NCBI GenBank assembly: GCA_938044775.1
Contig: CALIOE010000046.1
Location: 1 to 64,000 of the forward strand
DNA from: an uncultured Rhizobiaceae group bacterium
Lineage (GTDB): Bacteria > Pseudomonadota > Alphaproteobacteria > Rhizobiales > Rhizobiaceae
Length of the DNA: 64,000 nucleotides
Direction: 5' to 3'
Under the pieces are notes generated by a model. It did no database searches and was not told the origin of the DNA. It saw only the letters and a program-made list of their open reading frames with translations. Positions within the stretch are counted from its first letter, which is position 1. Each line of letters starts with the position of its first letter. Both the position numbers and the translations under genes were made by a program. Positions 18,772 through 27,992 of the stretch are shown piece by piece.

Positions 18772-19977
18772 CTACGTTGCCTTTTCAACAGCTCCCGACG
18801 CAACCTTAAAAAACTGCGCCCGGTCGCCAAGGCTTTCAAACATGTGAGCGTCAGTGCCGGTCATCCACGCCTGACATCCTATTGTGTCGATCAGATCGAA
18901 CATGGCAGCCCTTCGCCCCTCGTCCAGATGAGCGGCAATTTCATCAAGCAACAGGATGGGCATGATGCCGGAGACATCGGCCACCAGTTTCGCATGGGCC
19001 AGCACGATTCCGGTCAGCAAAGCCTTTTGCTCACCGGTGGAGCACAGAGCTGCCGGCATGTTCTTGGGGCCATGGCATATGTCGAGATTGCTGCGGTGCG
19101 GCCCTTCCAGCGTCCGGCCTGCCGCTCGGTCACGTGGTCGGTTTCGGCATAACAGTGCCCGGTATTGATCTTCCAGGTCGGCTGCGGCGCCTTCCTGGAT
19201 CAAACCCTCCAGCGGTCCCTCGAGGCTGATCTCCGCGTTGGGAAACACGGCATCGGGGCCGGTTGGCCCGTCTGCAATAATGCCGCGCAAAAGGGCTATC
19301 AGCTCGTTGCGTGCAAAGGCAATCGCGACTGCAGTTTCGGCCATTTGCGCTTCAATACTGTCCAGCCATGAGGCGTCGGCACTGTGATCTTCGAGCAGTT
19401 TGTTACGGCTGCGCATGGCCCGTTCAAAGTCGTTGACGCGGCGCCCGTGTGTCGGGTCGATGGCCAGAACCAGGCGGTCCAGAAACCGTCGTCTGTCACC
19501 CTTCGCTCCGGTAAACAGCCCGTCCATTGCGGGAGTCAGCCACAGGATGCGGGAATGCTCCAGCAGAGCGTCGGCGCCACGGGCGGCCGCACCATTGATG
19601 TGCACCCTGCGTTGCGTCTCGACGCCGGTGGGCCCGGCCTGCAGGCCAGTGCCGATTTCAACCGGGCCAGCGGGCCCTTCCAGCACCGCGTGAACAGCCC
19701 AGGTGCCTTGCAGTGGGTCCTTTTCCCCGGCAACCTGAGCGACCCTGTCATAGGGCGTGCGGCGCAAGCCGCGGCCGGGCGAAAGGAAAGAAACCGCTTC
19801 GAGCAGGTTGGTCTTGCCTGCTCCGTTTTCACCGGTCAGGACCACATGGTGTGCGTCCAGATCGAGGCGCAGCGACGGGTAGTTTCGAAAATGACTGAGT
19901 TTCAGCGTTTCAACAAAGACGCGCCTTGAGAGCCCGTCATTGCCGCGTCTGCCTGTGTCCGCCGTGCCCGCTGTCAC
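18772..19977 (-). CDS. recF: DNA replication and repair protein RecF
   Basis: SMC-like ATPase that helps load RecA at gaps during recombinational repair. The 401-aa protein shows LKLSHFRNYPSLRLDLD at the N-terminus and the Walker A motif LTGENGAGKTNLLEAVS. RFLDRLVLAIDPTHGRRVNDFERAMRSRNKLL, read in parts, is the classic RecF middle. LCSTGEQKALLTGIVLAHA is the signature and ILLLDEIAAHLD the Walker B. An N-terminal extension of about 20 residues precedes the core, so a slightly later start is possible. It follows dnaN by 9 bp and precedes the ThiF gene by 4 bp. Confidence 0.95.
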   Translation of the reverse strand: MTAGTADTGRRGNDGLSRRVFVETLKLSHFRNYPSLRLDLDAHHVVLTGENGAGKTNLLEAVSFLSPGRGLRRTPYDRVAQVAGEKDPLQGTWAVHAVLEGPAGPVEIGTGLQAGPTGVETQRRVHINGAAARGADALLEHSRILWLTPAMDGLFTGAKGDRRRFLDRLVLAIDPTHGRRVNDFERAMRSRNKLLEDHSADASWLDSIEAQMAETAVAIAFARNELIALLRGIIADGPTGPDAVFPNAEISLEGPLEGLIQEGAAADLEDQYRALLCRNRPRDRAAGRTLEGPHRSNLDICHGPKNMPAALCSTGEQKALLTGIVLAHAKLVADVSGIMPILLLDEIAAHLDEGRRAAMFDLIDTIGCQAWMTGTDAHMFESLGDRAQFFKVASGAVEKAT

Positions 19978-19986
19978 CGTACCGGG

Positions 19987-21102
19987 TTAAACCCGCATGG
20001 GCATAAGCACGTACAAGGCGCCGGATTCGCCGCCCTCCCGGATCAGTGTCGGAGAGCCCGGGTCGGACAGCATGAAACTGGTCTCATCAGCAGATAATTG
20101 GCTGGTAATGTCCAGCAGGTAACGCGAGTTGAAGCCGATATCCAGCGCATCGGAAGAATAGCCCACGGCCAGTTCCTCTTCGGCACTGCCGGAATCCGGA
20201 TTGTTGACGCTGAGCACCAGCTGGCCGTCCGTCAGCGACAGCTTGACAGCTCTGCCGCGGTCGGAGGCGATTGTGGAAACGCGGTCAACCGCCTGCGAGA
20301 AGCTGGCGCGATCAAGTTTCAGCTCCTTGTCGTTGTCTGACGGGATGACACGGTTGTAGTCCGGGAAAGTGCCGTCGATGAGTTTGGACGTCAAAACCAC
20401 CGATCCCACCGTAAATCGGATCTTCGTATCGGAAACTTCAACAGTTACAGAGGCGTCCGGATCCTCAAGAAGTTTCTGGACTTCGCCAACTGCTTTGCGG
20501 GGCACGATTATGCCCGGCATGCCTTCAACACCATCGGGTGCAGGGGTCTGTGCCTGTGCCAGACGATGGCCATCGGTGGCCACAGCGCGCAGCATCATGG
20601 TGCCGCTGTCCTCGACTCCGTGAAAATAGATGCCATTCAGATAGTAACGCGTTTCTTCCGTGGAAATGGCAAACTGGGTGCGATCGATCAGTGTTTTGAA
20701 TTCCGTGCAGGGCATGCGGAACATGTGGGAAAATTCACCAGCGGTCAGGTCGGGAAAATCCGATTCGGGCAGCATCTGCAGACGAAACTGCGAGCGCCCG
20801 GCAACCAGGGAAAGACCATTGTCGTCGCCCACCGCCATCATGACCTCAGCGCCGTCGGGTAGTTTGCGCACGATGTCGTAGAGCATGTGCGCTGGAACCG
20901 TGGTCGAGCCGTCTTGCTCGATCGATGCAGCAGTGGTTTCCGTCACCTCGAGATCAAGGTCCGTTGCCTTCAGAGTCAGCTTGCCGCCGTCGGCACGCAA
21001 CAAAACGTTCGACAAGATCGGAATCGTGTTGCGCCGCTCCACAACTCGTTGAACGTGGTTCAGTGATTTCAAAAGGCTTGAACGTTCAAGTGTAAGCCGC
21101 AT
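19987..21102 (-). CDS. dnaN: DNA polymerase III beta subunit (sliding clamp)
   Basis: Ring-shaped processivity clamp of the replicative polymerase. The start ATG 21102 (MRLTLERSSLLKSLNHVQRVVERRNTIP, in part) gives 371 aa, the normal length; the frame opens further upstream to 21147 but that part is not clamp-like. Three repeats of the clamp fold are present. Conserved segments include TIPILSNVLL, AQTPAPDGVEGMPGIIVPRKA and the C-terminal GALYVLMPMRV. recF follows after 9 bp. dnaA is not next to it, as is common in Hyphomicrobiales. The upstream 350 bp is non-coding and holds an inverted repeat. Confidence 0.97.
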   Translation of the reverse strand: MRLTLERSSLLKSLNHVQRVVERRNTIPILSNVLLRADGGKLTLKATDLDLEVTETTAASIEQDGSTTVPAHMLYDIVRKLPDGAEVMMAVGDDNGLSLVAGRSQFRLQMLPESDFPDLTAGEFSHMFRMPCTEFKTLIDRTQFAISTEETRYYLNGIYFHGVEDSGTMMLRAVATDGHRLAQAQTPAPDGVEGMPGIIVPRKAVGEVQKLLEDPDASVTVEVSDTKIRFTVGSVVLTSKLIDGTFPDYNRVIPSDNDKELKLDRASFSQAVDRVSTIASDRGRAVKLSLTDGQLVLSVNNPDSGSAEEELAVGYSSDALDIGFNSRYLLDITSQLSADETSFMLSDPGSPTLIREGGESGALYVLMPMRV

Positions 21103-21452
21103 GGTCGCATTTTCCGCATTGGCGGACCGGGCATGACCCGGCCTCATTTTCTAACTTAGGGAGACAGTAGCGCAGGCGGAGAACCACCCAAGGCTACTGT
21201 GGGTGACGTCGAAAATGGCGCAGGCTCAAATCAGTTTCAAGTGGAAGTGCCAATATGTCCCCCGATAGTTGGGAGTGGCGCCGGGGCTCTTTTGGCCGGG
21301 AGGCTCCACCATCCTTGAGCCTGACAGGGACGGAATGTGGAGACTGCGCCTCGTTCTCCCCGGTGAAGAAAGTGGCCGAAGACCGGTTGGGGTGCAGTTT
21401 GCATGTCGTGGACAGGCCACAGCTTGTTTGGTTCGGCAATTCCGCTTCGCGG
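21103..21452. other. 350-bp intergenic region upstream of dnaN
   Basis: No reading frame here looks like a real gene: several 70-95-codon frames are open on both strands but none resembles a known family and they contradict one another. I looked for DnaA boxes (TTATCCACA-like) and saw none, so it is not an obvious origin. It holds one 8-bp inverted repeat near dnaN and should contain the dnaN promoter. GC stays high, so a structured RNA cannot be excluded. Confidence 0.5.
21164..21200. repeat. Inverted repeat upstream of dnaN
   Basis: ACAGTAGC at 21164-21171 and GCTACTGT at 21193-21200 are perfect inverted copies separated by 21 bases, about 60 bp upstream of the dnaN start. It may be an operator or an RNA stem in the leader. 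There is no U tract, so it is not a terminator. Confidence 0.45.
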
Positions 21453-22337
21453 TCACCGCCGCAGTCTATATGACGAACCATCTTCCAGTCCGACAGTGAG
21501 AACCGGGCGCCCGGCGCTGGTTGATACGGCGATCGGTTTGTCGATGCGGTTAGGCATCAGGATTTTGGCCAATTCGACAACCTCGCCCTCGTCCAGTTTC
21601 ATCAGCCGCAATGTCATGCGGTTCGCGCTGGGCACAGCAATGTCGACGACGCCGTCGCCATCAAAGTCCTCGATTGCAGAAAGCCCTTGCTCCCGCGAGC
21701 CGATAAAGTGATTGGAGAAACCCGTTGCCTCACCGGCCAGCTTCAGACTGCCCTTGGACCAGGTCCAGAACTTAAGCGTTCCACCTATATGCGGTGTAAC
21801 CACCTCGGCAATCTGAGAGCTGCCCTTGCCGTCGAAATCTTCGATACCGGCAATGTTGCGCCAGCGGTTGGATCGACCGATATAAGGCGTCTGCGCCCTC
21901 AGTTCGAGTTTGCCTTCAACCAGGCCGAACACGGCAATCGAGGCACCCTGAGCCACATCAGTGAGAATTGTGACGATGCTGATGCGCCCAAACCCGTCGA
22001 GGTCGTGCAACCGCGGCGTGCGGTCTTCGAACACCTGATTGGAGGGCAGTGAAAAAGTCAGGTTCGTGCCATCGGAGGTTTGGACGGTCAGCGCACCTGC
22101 TTCGATGGCGTCGCCCAGAATACCATGGCCATAAATTCGGGTGGGTTTTGTGTACCAGGCGCTGGCAATGTCGCCATCAATTTTCGCCACCGCAACATGA
22201 CCGTCCGGTAAGCCGTTGGGCGCCGGTGCTTGTGTGTGACGCTTGATCGTTCCGGTTGCTTTCTCGAGACGCCATTCTGCTGAGGCACCTGGATGACCCC
22301 ACAGCAGCGCAAGAAGCATGATGGCCAGCCTAGCCAT
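21453..22337 (-). CDS. Exported VCBS/FG-GAP repeat protein
   Basis: A 294-aa protein with an N-terminal signal peptide ([20 protein letters not shown], cleavage likely after ASA). The body carries FG-GAP/VCBS-type calcium-loop repeats, seen as RLHDLDGFGRISIVTI, GIEDFDGKGSSQIAEVV and AIEDFDGDGVVDIAVPS, spaced about 50 residues apart as in a small beta-propeller. It is probably periplasmic. The start ATG 22337 overlaps the end of the ribBX gene; the frame is open upstream but only this start yields a signal peptide. No enzyme motif is seen and the function is unknown. It is the last gene of the aroC-ribBX-VCBS run. Confidence 0.8.
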   Translation of the reverse strand: MARLAIMLLALLWGHPGASAEWRLEKATGTIKRHTQAPAPNGLPDGHVAVAKIDGDIASAWYTKPTRIYGHGILGDAIEAGALTVQTSDGTNLTFSLPSNQVFEDRTPRLHDLDGFGRISIVTILTDVAQGASIAVFGLVEGKLELRAQTPYIGRSNRWRNIAGIEDFDGKGSSQIAEVVTPHIGGTLKFWTWSKGSLKLAGEATGFSNHFIGSREQGLSAIEDFDGDGVVDIAVPSANRMTLRLMKLDEGEVVELAKILMPNRIDKPIAVSTSAGRPVLTVGLEDGSSYRLRR

Positions 22338-23460
22338 CGACAATAATCGTCTCGCTGATCTCAATGCCAAAGCCGGAAAGGCCCACATAATAGCGTTCCC
22401 TCGACGCAAGCAGTTTGATGGAGCTGACACCCAGATCCTTCAGAATCTGCGCGCCAAGACCAATTTCGAGCCATTCTTCCTGACGGCTTTGAGCGGTGCC
22501 ATGGCCTTCGCGCTCGTCGCCGAAGGCCGGATTGGTTTCTGTTCCGCGGTCGGAGCGAATACCGCCACCGGTTACACCGACAGAACCCTCGCGCAAATAA
22601 ACGACAACTCCGCGGCCTTCCTTGCCAATCAGGTCCATATGGTCTCGCAGAGCGGTTGAGCCGCCAAAGGCATCGTCGATGACGTTTTCCACATGCAGAC
22701 GCACCAGCACATCGCGGCCATCGCGAATGTCACCATAGACCACGGCAAGCTGTTGCATGGGGTCCCATTCGGTCTTGTAGGTAACACCGCGGGCCGGACC
22801 GGAAGCGGTGTCTATCTCGAATTCATCGACGCGCTGAACCAATTGTTCCTGGCGCTGGCGATAGGCGATCAAGTCAGCAACAGTAACGGTGCACAGACCC
22901 TTCTCTTCAGCAAATGCGTTGATTTGCGGGCCCCGCATGACGGTCCCGTCATCGTTGACCAGCTCGGATATCACGCCCACTGGTGGAAGGCCCGCCAGAT
23001 TGCAAAGATCGACAGCGGCCTCAGTATGGCCTGAGCGCATCAGGACACCGCCGGAGCGGGCAACCAGCGGAAAAATGTGCCCGGGCCGCACAAAGTCGCT
23101 GGCGCCGGAATTGGGGTTGGCAAGGCCGCGGACGGTAGAACAGCGTTCCTCGGCGGAAATGCCGGTTGTGGTGTCGTGCTTGTAATCAACGCTGACTGTG
23201 AACGCTGTGGAATGCGGCGCGTCGTTGTCTGCCACCATGGGTGCAAGATTAAGGCGCCGGGCTTCCTCAATCGGCATCGGGGCGCAAACAATCCCGGATG
23301 TGTGGCGCACGATCATCGCCATCTTTTCAGGTGTGCAATGAACCGCAGCGACGATCAGGTCACCTTCGTTCTCGCGGTCATCGTCATCCATGACGACTAC
23401 GATTTCGCCGTTTTCAAACGCGCGAATGGCGTCCGCAACGCGTTCCATGTCAGTGGTCAT
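22330..23460 (-). CDS. ribB: 3,4-dihydroxy-2-butanone-4-phosphate synthase with degenerate GTP cyclohydrolase II-like domain (RibBX type)
   Basis: Makes the four-carbon precursor of riboflavin from ribulose 5-phosphate. The N-terminal RibB domain is intact: [19 protein letters not shown] with the acidic metal/catalytic loop, and [16 protein letters not shown]. The C-terminal half (from about residue 205) aligns in order with GTP cyclohydrolase II but contains no cysteine at all. The zinc-binding segment reads [14 protein letters not shown] rather than the usual SECLTGD-and-CDCG pattern, so it should lack cyclohydrolase activity. The start is ATG 23460, overlapping the aroC stop by 4 bp. Total length is 376 aa, and a separate RibA is expected elsewhere. 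Confidence 0.92.
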   Translation of the reverse strand: MTTDMERVADAIRAFENGEIVVVMDDDDRENEGDLIVAAVHCTPEKMAMIVRHTSGIVCAPMPIEEARRLNLAPMVADNDAPHSTAFTVSVDYKHDTTTGISAEERCSTVRGLANPNSGASDFVRPGHIFPLVARSGGVLMRSGHTEAAVDLCNLAGLPPVGVISELVNDDGTVMRGPQINAFAEEKGLCTVTVADLIAYRQRQEQLVQRVDEFEIDTASGPARGVTYKTEWDPMQQLAVVYGDIRDGRDVLVRLHVENVIDDAFGGSTALRDHMDLIGKEGRGVVVYLREGSVGVTGGGIRSDRGTETNPAFGDEREGHGTAQSRQEEWLEIGLGAQILKDLGVSSIKLLASRERYYVGLSGFGIEISETIIVDG

Positions 23461-24551
23461 ATATTTCGTTCTCCGATCTGGCCACGATGGCGCAGATAAT
23501 GGTCGGCCAGCACGCAGGCCATCATGGCTTCGCCAATCGGCACAGCCCGAATGCCGACGCAAGGATCATGGCGGCCCTTCGTCATCACATCGACCTCGTC
23601 TCCGTCGGCGGTGATCGATTGGCGGGGTGTAAGAATGGATGATGTGGGCTTGACAGCAAAGCGGGCGACGACAGGCTGGCCCGACGATATGCCGCCGAGG
23701 ATGCCGCCTGCCTTATTGGACAAAAAGCGCGGGCCCTCGTTGCCCATGCGGATCTGGTCGGCATTATCTTCACCGGTGATTTCAGCCGCCTCGAAACCAT
23801 TGCCGATCTCAACACCCTTGACCGCATTGATGGACATGAAGGCTGAGGCAATATCCTGATCAAGCTTGCTGTAAACCGGAGCTCCCCACCCGGCAGGAAC
23901 ACCTTCGGCAACGACTTCGATCACGGCACCGACAGACGAGCCCGCCTTGCGGATCCTGTTCAGCTCTTCCGCCCATTGTTCGGCGGCGACGGGATCGGGG
24001 CAGAAAAACGGGTTCTGGTTGACACTGTTCCAGTCGAAACGGTCCCGGTTCACTTTGTGGGGCCCCATCTGAACCAGTGCACCGCGAATGCTGACACCGG
24101 GTATTACCTTGCGCGCTATGGCTCCGGCTGCGACCCGCGCGGCGGTTTCGCGGGCCGAAGAGCGGCCACCGCCGCGATAGTCTCGAATGCCGTATTTTGC
24201 ATCATAAGAAAAATCAGCATGGCCGGGGCGGTAGCGCCGGGCAATGTCGGAATAGTCTTTTGAACGCTGATCGGTGTTCTCGATCATCATTGAAATCGGT
24301 GTTCCAGTGGTCAGCAGCGTTCCATCATCCTGTGGCATGACGCCTGACAGGATCTGAACGGCATCGGCTTCTTTGCGCTGGGTGGTGAATTTTGACTGAC
24401 CGGGTTTGCGCTTGTCCAGATAGGACTGAACTTCTGCTTCGGAGATTTCAAGATTTGGCGGACAACCATCGACCACGCAGCCCAGTGCGCGTCCGTGGGA
24501 TTCGCCCCATGTGGTGAAGCGGAAAAGCTGGCCGAATGAATTTTGAGACAT
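23457..24551 (-). CDS. aroC: Chorismate synthase AroC
   Basis: Converts EPSP to chorismate with reduced FMN as cofactor, the last step of the shikimate pathway. The 364-aa protein has the signatures [20 protein letters not shown] (start), [49 protein letters not shown]-like [15 protein letters not shown], and the C-terminal [20 protein letters not shown]. Length matches the family. It is the first gene of a minus-strand run with ribBX (4-bp overlap) and the VCBS protein. The 253 bp separating it from the divergent diguanylate cyclase gene should hold both promoters. Confidence 0.97.
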   Translation of the reverse strand: MSQNSFGQLFRFTTWGESHGRALGCVVDGCPPNLEISEAEVQSYLDKRKPGQSKFTTQRKEADAVQILSGVMPQDDGTLLTTGTPISMMIENTDQRSKDYSDIARRYRPGHADFSYDAKYGIRDYRGGGRSSARETAARVAAGAIARKVIPGVSIRGALVQMGPHKVNRDRFDWNSVNQNPFFCPDPVAAEQWAEELNRIRKAGSSVGAVIEVVAEGVPAGWGAPVYSKLDQDIASAFMSINAVKGVEIGNGFEAAEITGEDNADQIRMGNEGPRFLSNKAGGILGGISSGQPVVARFAVKPTSSILTPRQSITADGDEVDVMTKGRHDPCVGIRAVPIGEAMMACVLADHYLRHRGQIGERNI

Positions 24552-24804
24552 GGTCCGTCAAGATTGCCTGAAAAGCTGCAGTCGTTCTATGGGTCGAACA
24601 AAACGGCGTCAAATACTCTGTTGATCCGGTTATCAGGGCCGACCGGCAGCCGGCGTCGGGTTGCGGCGTTTGTCGCTACAAAACCACCCAAAATCTTTGT
24701 ATTCTGGTAACCCTTGATCTGAACCGATCCTTAAGGGCGTTTCCTAATCTCATCTTCATGGCAGCGACATAATGTCTGTTTTCGTCTGACTATGGGGGTA
24801 AGAT

Positions 24805-25593
24805 GTGAAACAGGTTTTTCTTAACACGCTCATCATCACGCTTGTTGCCAGCGGGACCGCAATTGCGATCACCTGGATTATGATGTTGATGGACGCCGAC
24901 GTATTGCCGCAGGGCGCCCTATGGGTTGCCATGGTGGTTCCAGCGTCGATTGCATTTCCGACGGGGTTTTTGTTCGAGGCACAAAAACGTGAGCTGCTGA
25001 AGGCCCATTCAGCACTGGCCAATGCCCATTCCGAGCTCAGTATGGCTCATGATGCCGTTGTCGAGCGTTCGCGCCACGACTTCCTGACCGGGCTTTTCAA
25101 CCGCGAGCATTTCTTTCGCTGCATGCGCAAACGCCGCCGCGACAGTTCATTCGGGACGCTGATGGTGGTTGACGCCGACCGGTTCAAGTTGGTCAACGAC
25201 ACCTGGGGTCATGCGGCAGGCGACGAAGCGTTGAAGCTGATTGCAGCAACGCTGAAACAGAACATCCGCGAGGAGGATCTTGTGGCCCGGATTGGTGGCG
25301 AGGAATTTGCCATCTATCTTGATCAGGTATCGACCCAGGAGGCTCATATTTTCACCAAGAAGCTTCTGGAAGGCGTCAGTGAAGTCGACTTCTATCCTGA
25401 TGAAGGTGTCAGCCATCAGCTGACGGTCAGCATCGGTGGTGCCGATCTGCGCGCCGGTGAAGGCGTATCGGAGGCCATGGCACGGGCGGATTCACGCTTG
25501 TATGAGGCCAAGAATTCGGGCCGCAATTGCTCGGTTCTTTTTGATACGGATGCCAGCGTCACCGACATACGTCGACCCGCTTCAGCAGGCTGA
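24805..25593 (+). CDS. Membrane-anchored diguanylate cyclase (GGDEF domain)
   Basis: Predicted to make cyclic di-GMP. The 262-aa protein has two N-terminal membrane helices (residues about 5-30 and 38-58), a short coiled coil (LLKAHSALANAHSELSMAH), and a GGDEF domain from about residue 85. The active-site loop is ARIGGEEFAIY, with metal-binding Asp in LMVVDADRFKLVND. REED lies five residues before GGEEF, fitting the RxxD inhibitory I-site, so product feedback is expected. No sensory domain other than the short membrane hairpin is present. Start is GTG 24805 after GGGGGTAAG. It diverges from aroC. Confidence 0.93.
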   Translation: MKQVFLNTLIITLVASGTAIAITWIMMLMDADVLPQGALWVAMVVPASIAFPTGFLFEAQKRELLKAHSALANAHSELSMAHDAVVERSRHDFLTGLFNREHFFRCMRKRRRDSSFGTLMVVDADRFKLVNDTWGHAAGDEALKLIAATLKQNIREEDLVARIGGEEFAIYLDQVSTQEAHIFTKKLLEGVSEVDFYPDEGVSHQLTVSIGGADLRAGEGVSEAMARADSRLYEAKNSGRNCSVLFDTDASVTDIRRPASAG

Positions 25594-25604
25594 TCCAGCG
25601 CGGG

Positions 25605-26039
25605 TCAGTCGTCCTGCACGCGGCCGCGCAGCCGCTTTGTCGTACCGCGCCGGGTTTTTGAATCCATACGCTTGCGACGGGCACTAAAGCTGGGTCGCGT
25701 TGGCCTTCGCTTCGGAGGCGGCGGCAGGGCAGCCTCGGCGATCAGCGCCACCAGGCGCTTGCGGGCATCCTCGCGGTTCTTATCCTGACTGCGAAACCGC
25801 GTTGCCTGAAGAACAATTTCACCGGCCGCGTTAAGACGCTTGCCGGCCAGCTTTTCCAGTTTTGCGATCAGGTCCCAGGGCAGCGTCTGCGCCGTGCGCG
25901 GGTTGTAGCGAAGCTGCACACCGGTGGCGAGTTTGTTGACGTTCTGGCCGCCAGGACCACCTGAATGGATGAACCTCTCCGCAAGATCGCTCTCACGAAT
26001 GTACAGGTTGTTGCTGATCGGGATGCGGGTTTCGGCCAT
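25605..26039 (-). CDS. arfB: Alternative ribosome-rescue factor ArfB (peptidyl-tRNA hydrolase)
   Basis: Rescues ribosomes stalled on mRNAs lacking a stop codon by hydrolysing peptidyl-tRNA. The 144-aa protein has the release-factor GGQ motif in RFIHSGGPGGQNVNKLATGVQ and lacks the codon-recognition domains of RF1 and RF2. The C-terminal tail is very basic (KRRPTRPSFSARRKRMDSK and onward), as needed to enter the empty mRNA channel. ATG 26039 with AGGAC upstream is chosen over an in-frame TTG at 26063. It converges on the diguanylate cyclase gene and diverges from the dehydratase gene. Confidence 0.93.
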   Translation of the reverse strand: MAETRIPISNNLYIRESDLAERFIHSGGPGGQNVNKLATGVQLRYNPRTAQTLPWDLIAKLEKLAGKRLNAAGEIVLQATRFRSQDKNREDARKRLVALIAEAALPPPPKRRPTRPSFSARRKRMDSKTRRGTTKRLRGRVQDD

Positions 26040-26136
26040 GGTCCTGTTTAGGCGCAGCGACAATCAGCTGCAAATCCATTTGACAAACCAGGCGACATTT
26101 CGAAAGTAAGTCCTCATACCCGAGGAGGACATCGAA

Positions 26137-27948
26137 TTGGCCGAGAACCGTAAAAATCCCCAGGACCTGCGATCCAAACTCTGGTTTGCCAACCCTGAAG
26201 ACCACGACATGACAGCGCTCTATATCGAACGTTACATGAACTGGGGCATTACCCGCGAGGAACTGCAGTCCGGCAAACCGATTATCGGCATTGCCCAGTC
26301 CGGTTCCGACCTGTCGCCGTGCAACCGCCATCACATCATTCTGGCCGAGCGGGTGCGCGAGGGCATCCGCGAAGCCGGCGGCATCGCCTTTGAGTTTCCT
26401 GTTCATCCTATTCAGGAGACCGGCAAACGTCCAACGGCCAACCTTGACCGTAACTTGGCCTATCTGGGGCTGGTGGAAACGCTGTTTGGCTATCCGCTGG
26501 ATGGCGTGGTGCTGACGATCGGCTGCGATAAAACAACCCCGGCAATGCTGATGGCTGCGGCTACTGCCAATATCCCGGCCATCGCGCTGTCGGTAGGTCC
26601 GATGCTGAACGGTTGGTACAAGGGCCAGCGCACAGGCTCCGGGACGATCAAATGGCATGCAAAGAAAGAACTCTCAACCGGCAACCTGTCCTACGAGGAA
26701 TACACCGACATTGTTGCGTCTTCGGCTCCATCTCCGGGCTATTGCAACACAATGGGCACGGCCACGACAATGAACTCGCTGGCCGAGGCGCTGGGCATGT
26801 CGCTGCCCGGTTCTGCGGCCATTCCGGCAGTTCACAAAGAGCGCGCCAACGTCGCCTATTGGTCGGGCAAGCGCATTGTCGACATGGTGTGGGAGGACGT
26901 TAAGCCTTCCGATATCATGACCCGCGAGGCTTTCGAAAATGCCATTGCCATCAACTCGGCCATCGGTGGCTCGACCAACGCGCCCATTCACCTGAAAGCC
27001 ATAGCCAATCATCTCGGCGTGCGACTCGAAAATCAGGATTGGGAAGATCTTGGTTGGGACATACCGCTGCTGCTTAACCTGCAGCCGGCCGGAGAATATC
27101 TCGGCGAGGACTATCACCATGCCGGCGGTCTGCCGGCGGTCGTCCACGAGTTGATGCAGGCTGACAAGCTGCCCCATCCAGGCGCAATGACAGTCAATGG
27201 TGCGTCGATCGGATCCAATTGCGAAGGCAAGGAAACGCTCGACCGAAAGGTCATCTGGCCGTTCAGCGCGCCGATGTTGCAGCAGGCAGGGTTTCTCAAT
27301 CTCAAAGGCAATCTGTTCGATTCGGCAATCATGAAAACATCGGTTATTTCAGACGAATTCCGGCAACGGTATCTGTCGAATCCCGACGACCCCAATGCTT
27401 TCGAGGGCCGCGCTGTCGTGTTTGACGGGCGAGAGGATTACCACGCCCGGATTAACGACGAATCGCTTGATATCGACGAATATACACTGCTGTTTATCCG
27501 CGGCGCCGGACCCATCGGCTATCCCGGCGGTGCAGAGGTAGTCAACATGCAGCCGCCGGACGCGCTGCTCAAGAGGGGCGTTACTTCATTGCCTTGTATT
27601 GGCGATGGCCGGCAATCCGGAACTTCGGGCTCCCCCTCGATCCTCAATGCATCACCAGAAGCTGCCGTCGGTGGCGGACTGGCGCTGATCGAGACGGGCG
27701 ACCGGGTGCGGATTGATCTCAACACCCGTCAGGCTGACGTGTTGCTTTCCGACGAGGAACTGACCGCGCGCAAGAATGCGGTTGCAGCCAAACTTGAAAA
27801 AGGTGGGCTTTCCTACGTTCCCGATCATCAGACCCCCTGGCAGGAAATCCAGCGCAATATTGTTGACCAGTTCGAGGAAGGCATGGTGCTTAAACCGGCT
27901 ACAAAATACCGAGACGTTGCTAAAATTGTGCCACGCGACAATCATTAG
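26137..27948 (+). CDS. IlvD/Edd family sugar-acid dehydratase
   Basis: A 603-aa Fe-S dehydratase of the IlvD/Edd superfamily, in the branch that includes L-arabinonate and D-xylonate dehydratases, which turn a sugar acid into its 2-keto-3-deoxy derivative. Three cluster cysteines are seen: C62 in LSPCNRHH, C130 in IGCDKTTP and C203 in GYCNTMGTA. Other conserved parts are [20 protein letters not shown] and [20 protein letters not shown]. The start appears to be TTG 26137 after the strong site GAGGAGGAC. The SMP-30 lactonase gene 44 bp downstream could supply the substrate. It is unlikely to be the biosynthetic IlvD, but substrate is inferred only. Confidence 0.9.
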   Translation: MAENRKNPQDLRSKLWFANPEDHDMTALYIERYMNWGITREELQSGKPIIGIAQSGSDLSPCNRHHIILAERVREGIREAGGIAFEFPVHPIQETGKRPTANLDRNLAYLGLVETLFGYPLDGVVLTIGCDKTTPAMLMAAATANIPAIALSVGPMLNGWYKGQRTGSGTIKWHAKKELSTGNLSYEEYTDIVASSAPSPGYCNTMGTATTMNSLAEALGMSLPGSAAIPAVHKERANVAYWSGKRIVDMVWEDVKPSDIMTREAFENAIAINSAIGGSTNAPIHLKAIANHLGVRLENQDWEDLGWDIPLLLNLQPAGEYLGEDYHHAGGLPAVVHELMQADKLPHPGAMTVNGASIGSNCEGKETLDRKVIWPFSAPMLQQAGFLNLKGNLFDSAIMKTSVISDEFRQRYLSNPDDPNAFEGRAVVFDGREDYHARINDESLDIDEYTLLFIRGAGPIGYPGGAEVVNMQPPDALLKRGVTSLPCIGDGRQSGTSGSPSILNASPEAAVGGGLALIETGDRVRIDLNTRQADVLLSDEELTARKNAVAAKLEKGGLSYVPDHQTPWQEIQRNIVDQFEEGMVLKPATKYRDVAKIVPRDNH

Positions 27949-27992
27949 CAAAACCGGGATCAAAATAGCCGGAAGCGATGGAGCACGAGATC

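Noticed and set aside
21103-21452. Replication origin near dnaN
   Set aside because: No cluster of DnaA boxes or AT-rich unwinding region is visible and dnaA is absent; in Hyphomicrobiales the origin is usually elsewhere.
21194-21481. Open frames in both directions upstream of dnaN
   Set aside because: They overlap one another in conflicting frames, lack good ribosome sites and match nothing.
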